From NCBI RefSeq assembly GCF_902364365.1, contig NZ_CABJDN010000002.1, positions 252,815 to 316,814 of the forward strand: a DNA stretch of 64,000 bases. The letters run 5' to 3'. The notes beneath the pieces are model-generated. The model was not told where the DNA came from and searched no databases. It worked only from the letters and a program-made list of their open reading frames with translations. Position numbers and translations under genes: made by a program. Of the stretch, positions 58,187 through 64,000 are shown piece after piece. This DNA is from Bacteroides intestinalis. Its GTDB lineage: Bacteria > Bacteroidota > Bacteroidia > Bacteroidales > Bacteroidaceae. The first letter of the stretch is position 1. Each line of letters starts with the position of its first letter.

Positions 58187-58268
58187 TACATTTGCATTGT
58201 GTTTTTCATGGTATTAGATTTAAGGTTAATAAAGATTGGCTGTCTGGGATAGATAGCCTTCTTTTTTT
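58187..58268 (+). ncRNA. Probable small RNA with its own promoter and terminator
   Basis: A -7 element TACATTTG (58187-58194) predicts a transcript from about 58200. It ends at an intrinsic terminator: stem GGCTGTCT/AGATAGCC (58238-58245 with 58251-58258, one G-U pair), outer AAAGA/TCTTT pairing, and a T-run at 58262-58268. The unit is about 70 bases with no start codon and ribosome site that make sense. The nupG-like gene has a separate promoter at 58371, so this is unlikely to be its leader. A palindrome TATGTT-GTAT-AACATA lies at 58164-58179, upstream. Confidence 0.6.
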
Positions 58269-58370
58269 ATATACACCTGCCTACTCCACTTTTTACCATC
58301 TATTCTTCACCATTCTTCACTTTTATGCGCTTTTTATCAATTAACTTGCTCACGCAATCAACGAAAATAT

Positions 58371-58378
58371 TATATTTG
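58371..58378 (+). promoter_or_regulatory. Promoter -7 element of the nucleoside permease gene
   Basis: TATATTTG matches TAnnTTTG 47 bases before the start codon; a CTTG at 58345-58348 may serve as -33, with long spacing. Confidence 0.55.
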
Positions 58379-58424
58379 CATCTATTATTTAATGTGAAAA
58401 GGAAACACACAAATTAGAAAAGTC

Positions 58425-59684
58425 ATGAGTATAAAAGTTCGTTTGATCATCATGAACTTCCTGCAATTCTTCGTATGGGGGTCATGGTTAATTTCATTAG
58501 GTGGTTACATGGGCAGAGAACTACACTTCGAAGGAGGTCAAATCGGTGCAATCTTCGCAACCATGGGTATCGCCTCTCTAATTATGCCTGGCATCATTGG
58601 TATCATTGCCGATAAATGGTTTAATGCAGAACGCTTATACGGACTTTGCCACATTGCAGGGGCTGCCTGTCTTTTCTATGCTTCCACGGCTACGGGGTAT
58701 GACCAGATGTATTGGGCAATGCTGCTCAATTTATTGGTATATATGCCTACTTTATCACTGGCCAATACAGTTTCGTACAATTCGCTTGAACAATATAAGT
58801 GTGACCTCATCAAAGATTTCCCACCCATTCGCGTATGGGGCACTATCGGTTTCATTTGTGCAATGTGGGCGGTGGACCTTACCGGATTCAAGAACTCAAG
58901 CGCCCAACTCTATGTAGGTGGTGCATCCGCATTAATGCTGGGTCTGTACTCCTTCACCCTGCCGGCATGTAAACCTGCCAAGACCGGAAATAAATCGCTG
59001 ATTTCTTCTTTAGGACTGGATGCATTCGTACTATTCAAAAGAAAGAAAATGGCTATTTTCTTCTTGTTCTCCATGCTTCTGGGAGCAGCGTTGCAGATTA
59101 CTAACACGTATGGCGACCTTTTTTTAGGTAGTTTTGCCAGTATTCCGGAATATGCAGAGTCTTTCGGTGTGAAGCATTCGGTTATCCTGCTATCCATCTC
59201 GCAGATGTCTGAAACATTATTTATTCTCGCCATACCTTTCTTCCTGAGACATTTCGGAATTAAACAGGTCATGCTGATCAGTATGTTTGCATGGGTATTT
59301 CGGTTCGGCTTGTTCGGTTTCGGTGATCCGGGTTCAGGACTGTGGATGTTAATCCTATCCATGATCGTGTATGGCATGGCATTCGATTTCTTCAACATTT
59401 CAGGTTCGTTGTTTGTTGAACAAGAAACCAGTTCCAATATCCGCGCCAGTGCCCAGGGATTATTCTTTATGATGACCAACGGCTTGGGTGCCATTATTGG
59501 AGGATACGCCAGCGGTGCCGTAGTAGATGCCTTCTCGGTATATGCCGACGGCAGACTGGTGAGCCGAGAGTGGTCCCAAATTTGGTTGATCTTTGCTGCT
59601 TATGCACTGGTTATCGGTATTTTGTTTGCCTTGGTATTCAAGTACAAGCACCGGCCGGAAGAAGCAGTAAATAAAAAGCAGTAA
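58425..59684 (+). CDS. MFS nucleoside permease (NupG/XapB family)
   Basis: 419 residues with twelve transmembrane helices. The opening MSIKVRLIIMNFLQFFVWGSWLISLGGYMG and IADKWFNAERLYGLCHIAGAACLFYAS are typical of nucleoside:H+ symporters of this MFS branch; PPIRVWGTIGFICAMW and FFNISGSLFVEQE further support it. It imports nucleosides across the inner membrane. A short palindromic space of 42 bases separates it from the next gene. Confidence 0.9.
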   Translation: MSIKVRLIIMNFLQFFVWGSWLISLGGYMGRELHFEGGQIGAIFATMGIASLIMPGIIGIIADKWFNAERLYGLCHIAGAACLFYASTATGYDQMYWAMLLNLLVYMPTLSLANTVSYNSLEQYKCDLIKDFPPIRVWGTIGFICAMWAVDLTGFKNSSAQLYVGGASALMLGLYSFTLPACKPAKTGNKSLISSLGLDAFVLFKRKKMAIFFLFSMLLGAALQITNTYGDLFLGSFASIPEYAESFGVKHSVILLSISQMSETLFILAIPFFLRHFGIKQVMLISMFAWVFRFGLFGFGDPGSGLWMLILSMIVYGMAFDFFNISGSLFVEQETSSNIRASAQGLFFMMTNGLGAIIGGYASGAVVDAFSVYADGRLVSREWSQIWLIFAAYALVIGILFALVFKYKHRPEEAVNKKQ

Positions 59685-59690
59685 GTAGCA

Positions 59691-59714
59691 AGTGGCTGGT
59701 AGCTACCAGCCACT
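59691..59714. repeat. 24-bp perfect palindrome
   Basis: Arms AGTGGCTGGTAG and CTACCAGCCACT meet without a spacer, seven bases after the permease stop. The words AGCTAC and CTACCAG recur in the repeat at 45241, so it may belong to the same dispersed family or act as a weak terminator. Confidence 0.6.
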
Positions 59715-59726
59715 CGGAAAAATATT

Positions 59727-60329
59727 ATGGATAAAAAGAAGAAAATAGAACTAGAAGTACTAAACATTTCCAATAGTCAGGAACAAGCAGGAGCTTACGC
59801 TTTGGTATTGGGAGAAGTGGAGGGCACCCGCCAATTACCGGTTATCATTGGTGCGGCGGAAGCTCAGGCAATGCTAATCAACCTGAAAGGGATTGTTCCA
59901 CCACGCCCCTTGACTCACAACCTTTTCGCTTCGTGCCTGGAAGTATTGGGAGTGAATATGATGCGTGCTCTTATCTACAGGGTAGACAATGGTGTATTCT
60001 ATTCTTATATCTACCTGAAAGCAGACGATGCAATCATTCGTATGGATGCCCGCACATCCGATGCGGTTGCTATGGCTTTACGGATGAAAGCCCCCATCTT
60101 TATTTACGAGGAGATTCTGGAAGCGGAACAACTCAAGACCGGAAAAGAGAACGAAACCGGTAGTGTAGCTCCTATGGGCGAAAACCCTTCCCCACATGAT
60201 GATGAATTCTTCCAGGGAGATACGATAGAGATGCTGCAAAAGGCATTGCAAGAAGCCATAGCCAACGAGAATTACGAACGAGCAGCCCACATCAGGGACG
60301 AAATTACCAAACGAAAAGAACAGAAATAG
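59727..60329 (+). CDS. Bifunctional nuclease family protein (DUF151) with UVR motif
   Basis: 200 residues. The BFN/DUF151 domain covers about 1-135 (LPVIIGAAEAQAMLINLKGIVPPRPLTHNLFASCLEVLG, RMDARTSDAVAMALRMKAPIFIYEEIL). An acidic linker is followed by a C-terminal UvrB/UvrC-type helical motif (ALQEAIANENYERAAHIRDEITKRK). Homologues are described as having RNase and DNase activity. It ends 4 bases before rsmE. Confidence 0.9.
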   Translation: MDKKKKIELEVLNISNSQEQAGAYALVLGEVEGTRQLPVIIGAAEAQAMLINLKGIVPPRPLTHNLFASCLEVLGVNMMRALIYRVDNGVFYSYIYLKADDAIIRMDARTSDAVAMALRMKAPIFIYEEILEAEQLKTGKENETGSVAPMGENPSPHDDEFFQGDTIEMLQKALQEAIANENYERAAHIRDEITKRKEQK

Positions 60330-60333
60330 ACTT

Positions 60334-61032
60334 ATGCATGTATTCTATACACCCGACATACAAACCCGTGCCGAACTTCCCGAAGAAGAAGCCCAACACT
60401 GCATCCGCGTACTACGCCTCAATATTGGCGATCTGATTACATTGACCGATGGCAAAGGCTATTTCTATCGTGCAGAAATCAGTGCTGCTACCAACAAGCG
60501 TTGCATAGTAAACATTCTGGAGACTACTTATCAGGAACCTCTATGGAACGGACATCTGCACATTGCCATGGCCCCGACCAAGAATATGGATCGCACAGAA
60601 TGGTTTGCTGAAAAAGCCACTGAAATAGGCTTCGATGAACTGACTTTCCTGAACTGCCGCTTCTCGGAACGGAAAGTTATCAAGACCGAACGTATCAGTA
60701 AAATACTGGTGTCAGCCATCAAACAATCCCTTAAAGCCCGTTTGCCACAACTGAATGAAATGACGGATTTCAATAAGTTCATCACGCAGCCTTTCAAAGG
60801 ACAGAAGTTCATAGCTCACTGTTACGAAGGAGAAAAGCCTCTGTTGAAAGATGTATTCCACAAAGGAGAAGATGCACTGGTATTAATCGGTCCGGAAGGA
60901 GACTTCAGTGAAGAAGAAGTGCAAAAGGCAATAGAAAACGGCTTTACTCCCATTAGTCTGGGAAAGTCGAGACTGCGTACAGAAACGGCAGCTCTGGTGG
61001 CCTGCCATATTCTGAACTTACAAAATCAATGA
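60334..61032 (+). CDS. rsmE: 16S rRNA (uracil-1498-N3)-methyltransferase
   Basis: 232 residues, normal for RsmE. An N-terminal PUA-like barrel (HVFYTPDIQTRAELPEEEAQHCIRVLRLNIGDLITLTDGKG) precedes a SPOUT methyltransferase domain with APTKNMDRTEWFAEKATEIGFDELTFL and the trefoil-knot SAM site VLIGPEGDFSEEEV and SLGKSRLRTETAAL. It methylates U1498 of 16S rRNA using SAM. Confidence 0.96.
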   Translation: MHVFYTPDIQTRAELPEEEAQHCIRVLRLNIGDLITLTDGKGYFYRAEISAATNKRCIVNILETTYQEPLWNGHLHIAMAPTKNMDRTEWFAEKATEIGFDELTFLNCRFSERKVIKTERISKILVSAIKQSLKARLPQLNEMTDFNKFITQPFKGQKFIAHCYEGEKPLLKDVFHKGEDALVLIGPEGDFSEEEVQKAIENGFTPISLGKSRLRTETAALVACHILNLQNQ

Positions 61033-61056
61033 TAATCACACTTAAATAATAGTTAT

Positions 61057-62613
61057 ATGAAGAAAAGTTTGTTTCCCCGTTTGGCGTTGATGGCTGTAGT
61101 GGTAGCTCTTGTCAGCGCATGTTCCCAGAAGAAGCAAGAATACACCGATGTGATTCCTGCCAATGCCCATACGGTAGTCAGCATCAACCTGAAATCATTG
61201 GCTGACAAAGCAGGCCTCAATGACAAGGAGAACAAAGAAGTACAGGAAAAGCTGACGAATGCTTTGAAAAGTGGCATGAATGCTGCAACATTCCAGCAAG
61301 TGGAAATGATAATGAAAGATCCGAAGAAATCGGGAATCGATGTATCGGAACCTTTGTATATCTTCACCACGGAAACATTCCCTACTACTATCGTTGCCAA
61401 AGTCAGCAGTGAAGACGACCTGCATGCACTGCTGGAAACATTGGAAAAAGAAAAAGTCTGTCAGCCTCTGGCAAGCAGTGACGGTTTTCAGTTCACACAA
61501 ATGGGAAACCAGGTACTCATAGCATATACTCCTTCAGTGCTTATGCTGACCAATTATAGCGGCACTACCCAGCTTGAGAAAATCAAAGAGAATATTCCTG
61601 CTTTGCTGAAACAGACGAATGAAAACAGCATTGTTTCAACTACTGTCTTCAAAAAGATGCAGAAGATGGGAGGAGATATCAGCACTATGTTCTCTCCGGC
61701 AAGCCTGCTGGGTCCTTATGCCAATATGATCAAGGCAAGCGATATGCCCTACAACATTGACCTGAAAGATATGAAAATGTTGGGAAGCCTTTCCTTTGAT
61801 AAAGGTAAGGTAAGCATGAAGTATGAGAGCTTCACAGAAAACCCGGAACTGCAAGCTTTGTTCGACAAGCAAAAAAAGGCAACCTGCCCCATAGAAAACA
61901 CTTTCTTGAAATACTTCCCGAAATCCACCCTGATGTATCTCAGCATGGGTATCAATGGAGAAGAGTTCTATAACATGTTGTTGGAAAATGAGCAGTTCCA
62001 GAAGAATTTCTCCATAGCCAAGGCTAATGAAGTAAAAGAGTTGTTCGGCACATTCCAGAAAGATATTGCAATGGGGCTGATAAACTTCACTATAAATAAT
62101 GCTCCCACTTTCCTGATGTACGCCAGTGTAAAGAGTGCTGCCCCCGTACAGTTATTGTATGAGAAGAAAAGCGAACTGGGCTTAAAAAGAGGAGACGACA
62201 TCCTGAAACTGGGAGAAAACGAATATGTATATAAATCAAAGGCACTGAACCTGTTCTTCGGAGTTCGCAACAATAGTTTGTATGCTACGAATGACGAAAT
62301 GTTGTACAAGAGCATAGATAAAGCCGTTAATCCATCCATTAAGGATACCGAATTTGCATCCAACATCAAAGGTAAAAACAGTGCTTTCGTCATTAATGCT
62401 GAAGCAATTCTTGCTTTGCCGATTGTGAAGATGTTATCAGAATATGGCGGCACACAATATGCAACAGCTTTTGCTTTGGTTGACAAGATAGCTTATGTAG
62501 AAGCTGTTGGCGACCCCAATAATAATGCAGATATAGTTATTCAACTGAAAGACAAAAACGTAAATGCATTGAAACAGATCGTAAACTTCATCAAAGAGTT
62601 TGCAGGCATCTAA
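61057..62613 (+). CDS. DUF4836-family lipoprotein
   Basis: 518 residues. The lipobox is LVSAC (Cys22). The mature start YTDVIPANAHTVVSINLKSLADKAGL is typical of DUF4836 proteins, found in Bacteroidales. The remainder is a duplicated-looking alpha/beta protein (DEPLYIF-type strands, NNADIVIQLKDKNVNALKQIVNFI). It is anchored in a membrane, facing the periplasm. It starts 24 bases after rsmE and ends 12 before the ABC ATPase gene. Function unknown. Confidence 0.85.
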   Translation: MKKSLFPRLALMAVVVALVSACSQKKQEYTDVIPANAHTVVSINLKSLADKAGLNDKENKEVQEKLTNALKSGMNAATFQQVEMIMKDPKKSGIDVSEPLYIFTTETFPTTIVAKVSSEDDLHALLETLEKEKVCQPLASSDGFQFTQMGNQVLIAYTPSVLMLTNYSGTTQLEKIKENIPALLKQTNENSIVSTTVFKKMQKMGGDISTMFSPASLLGPYANMIKASDMPYNIDLKDMKMLGSLSFDKGKVSMKYESFTENPELQALFDKQKKATCPIENTFLKYFPKSTLMYLSMGINGEEFYNMLLENEQFQKNFSIAKANEVKELFGTFQKDIAMGLINFTINNAPTFLMYASVKSAAPVQLLYEKKSELGLKRGDDILKLGENEYVYKSKALNLFFGVRNNSLYATNDEMLYKSIDKAVNPSIKDTEFASNIKGKNSAFVINAEAILALPIVKMLSEYGGTQYATAFALVDKIAYVEAVGDPNNNADIVIQLKDKNVNALKQIVNFIKEFAGI

Positions 62614-62625
62614 TCCCGATAAATA

Positions 62626-63270
62626 ATGGAAATCATTCATCTGAGGCAAACACTTCCCCAAGTGTTTGCCGACCGGGATGCCATCACATCCGACGTGTGG
62701 CATCAAGACCTTGTGCTACGGAAAGGAGAGCGGTATCTGATAGAAGCAGCTTCCGGCACGGGTAAATCTTCTCTATGCAGCTATATCTACGGATATCGCC
62801 GCGATTACCAGGGTATCATCAACTTTGATGAACGCAATATCCGTTCGCTCTCCATTCATGAGTGGGTGGAATTACGAAAACATTCATTGAGCATGCTGTT
62901 CCAGGAGCTACGTATCTTCCCTGAACTGACGGCTTTGGAAAACGTCCAGTTGAAGAACCGACTCACCAATTATAAGAAGAAAAAAGAAATCCTTGCACTT
63001 TTTGAAACACTCGGTATCGCCGAGAAAGTAAACGAGAAAGCCGGAAAGTTATCTTTCGGACAACAGCAACGTGTAGCCTTCATCCGTGCCCTCTGCCAAC
63101 CATTCGATTTCATCTTTCTGGATGAACCTATCAGCCACCTGGATGATGATAACGGCACACTTATGGGACGCATGCTGACCGAAGAAGCCGAACGGCAAGG
63201 CGCAGGAATAATTGTTACTTCCATTGGAAAACATATAGAATTAGAATATAATAAAGTGATGAAACTATAA
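62626..63270 (+). CDS. ABC transporter ATP-binding protein (LolD/MacB-like)
   Basis: 214 residues. Walker A is AASGTGKSS (the usual first glycine is alanine), the signature is LSFGQQQRV (Phe for the second Gly-like position), and Walker B is FIFLDEPISHLDD; the Q-loop is in LFQELRIFP. It powers the FtsX-like permease encoded next. These type VII systems move lipoproteins or peptides or transmit mechanical force rather than import solutes. Its stop codon touches a 252-base repeat element that separates it from the permease gene. Confidence 0.9.
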   Translation: MEIIHLRQTLPQVFADRDAITSDVWHQDLVLRKGERYLIEAASGTGKSSLCSYIYGYRRDYQGIINFDERNIRSLSIHEWVELRKHSLSMLFQELRIFPELTALENVQLKNRLTNYKKKKEILALFETLGIAEKVNEKAGKLSFGQQQRVAFIRALCQPFDFIFLDEPISHLDDDNGTLMGRMLTEEAERQGAGIIVTSIGKHIELEYNKVMKL

Positions 63271-63520
63271 ATGATAATTTAGCGGGCTGAATTTTAAGCC
63301 TGAAAGGCTTGCATTATATAGCGTAGGGCATCGCCCTACGTAATGTGCATCCCCATTTCTAAGCCCTGAAAGGACGATATAAAGGTTGATGCTTAATTGC
63401 GCCCTTTCAGGGCTTAAATTAAAGATATACATAATCACGTAGGGCGTCGCCCTACGCTATGTAATATCAGGCTTTCAGCCTGTCTTGATTTCAGGTATTC
63501 AGTTCCCTAAATTATCATTT
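63269..63520. repeat. 252-base cruciform-like element with terminal inverted repeats
   Basis: The ends are inverted repeats: AAATGATAATTTAG then CGGGCTGAA on the left, and the complement of AAATGATAATTTAG then GGAACTGAA on the right. Inside are mirrored hairpins: CGTAGGGC-N3-GCCCTACG twice, AAGCCCTGAAAGG paired with its complement in the middle, and GCCTGAAAGGC-type stems near both ends. No reading frame is evident. It looks like a MITE or palindromic repeat placed between two genes of one transporter. Confidence 0.75.
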
Positions 63521-63540
63521 AACAAAAACATATAATTTCA

Positions 63541-64000
63541 ATGAACAAGCTTGTTTGGAAACTTCTCCGTCAGCACATCAGCATCGGACAATTAAGTGGC
63601 TTTTTTCTCGCCAACATCTTCGGTATGCTGATTGTACTGTTGAGCGTGCAATTTTATAAGGATGTTCTTCCCGTCTTCACGCAGGGAGACAGCTTCATGA
63701 AGAAAGATTATATCATCGCTACCAAAAAGATCAGTACCCTCGGCAGCATTACCGGACAAAGCAATACTTTTTCCAAAGATGAAATCAAGGAGCTGGAAGC
63801 ACAACCTTTTACACGCAGCGTAGGCGCCTTCACACCTACCCTTTTCAAAGTGTCGGCAGGGCTGGGAATGCAACAAGCCGGTATCCGTATTTCTACGGAT
63901 ATGTTTTTTGAATCTGTTCCCGATGCTTTTGTCGATGTCAGCCTGGACAAGTGGCACTTTGATGAAGGTACACAAACCATACCTATCATCATTCCCCGCA
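63541..64000 (+). CDS. ABC transporter permease, FtsX/MacB-like (3' end outside window)
   Basis: About 153 residues are visible (MNKLVWKLLRQHISIGQLSGFFLANIFGMLIVLLSV at the start). The first helix covers about residues 18-42, followed by a periplasmic domain (FYKDVLPVFTQGDSFMKKDYI). This is the layout of FtsX/MacB-type permeases, which have one helix, a large periplasmic domain and three further helices. It pairs with the ATPase gene upstream despite the intervening repeat element. Confidence 0.8.
   Translation, partial: MNKLVWKLLRQHISIGQLSGFFLANIFGMLIVLLSVQFYKDVLPVFTQGDSFMKKDYIIATKKISTLGSITGQSNTFSKDEIKELEAQPFTRSVGAFTPTLFKVSAGLGMQQAGIRISTDMFFESVPDAFVDVSLDKWHFDEGTQTIPIIIPR

Overview
The window reads as a chromosomal segment of a gut Bacteroides, or a very close relative in the Bacteroidales. 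Supporting signs are a SusC/SusD polysaccharide-utilization operon, a capsule locus headed by upxY/upxZ, a type III glutamine synthetase, Bacteroidales-typical families (DUF4836, DUF5063, DUF5686, GH97, GH123), and many promoters with the Bacteroides -7 element TAnnTTTG. The species cannot be fixed by eye. I saw no rRNA, tRNA, CRISPR array, transposase or integrase.

Layout. (1) 1-15978, minus strand: most of a capsular polysaccharide (CPS) operon. It is read from a promoter near 16250 through upxY, upxZ, a Wzx flippase, UDP-GlcA 4-epimerase, UDP-Glc dehydrogenase, glycosyltransferases, an acyltransferase, a Wzy polymerase, a HAD phosphatase with a UbiA-like membrane protein, a three-enzyme UDP-2-acetamido-2,6-dideoxy-L-hexose set, a GT4, a GNAT, and a DegT aminotransferase cut by the window edge. 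The transport and sugar-specific genes are visibly A+T-rich. (2) 15979-20742: the capsule leader and promoter, a GH97 alpha-glucosidase with a LacI-type palindrome upstream, crcB and eno. (3) 20743-30345, minus: a beta-glucan-type PUL (SusC, SusD, surface glycan-binding lipoprotein, GH16 lipoprotein, GH3 lipoprotein) without a local regulator. (4) 30614-40340, minus: an eight-gene operon built around a 1027-residue tubulin/FtsZ-like GTPase. With it are two membrane proteins (one with a zinc ribbon inside and a MORN-like domain outside), three exported proteins of unknown function, a SUMF1-fold protein lacking the catalytic cysteines, and a metallophosphoesterase. This is the best candidate here for an undescribed system. 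(5) 40414-49760: a DUF5686 outer-membrane protein, glnN, a Crp/Fnr regulator, a GH20 hexosaminidase and trxB. (6) 48810-54901, minus: an ftsK-lolA-trxB cluster and a GH123-type enzyme. (7) 55547-64000, plus: DUF5063, an RNase D-like exonuclease, an RlmI-like methyltransferase, a probable small RNA, a nucleoside MFS permease, a DUF151 nuclease, rsmE, a DUF4836 lipoprotein, and an ABC ATPase with a permease that runs off the edge.

How the parts work together. The CPS operon makes nucleotide sugars (GlcA, GalA and an L-configured 6-deoxy-HexNAc), assembles lipid-linked units, flips and polymerises them. UpxY/UpxZ would decide whether the long transcript is completed. The PUL would bind, cut and import a beta-1,3-type glucan and finish it with GH3. 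In the tubulin operon a cytoplasmic GTPase could be linked through the two membrane proteins to a set of exported proteins; that link is inference from gene order and topology. Several intergenic spaces hold structured repeats (22-bp and 44-bp tandem units, a 69-bp near-perfect palindrome, a 252-bp cruciform-like element) that the genes do not explain.
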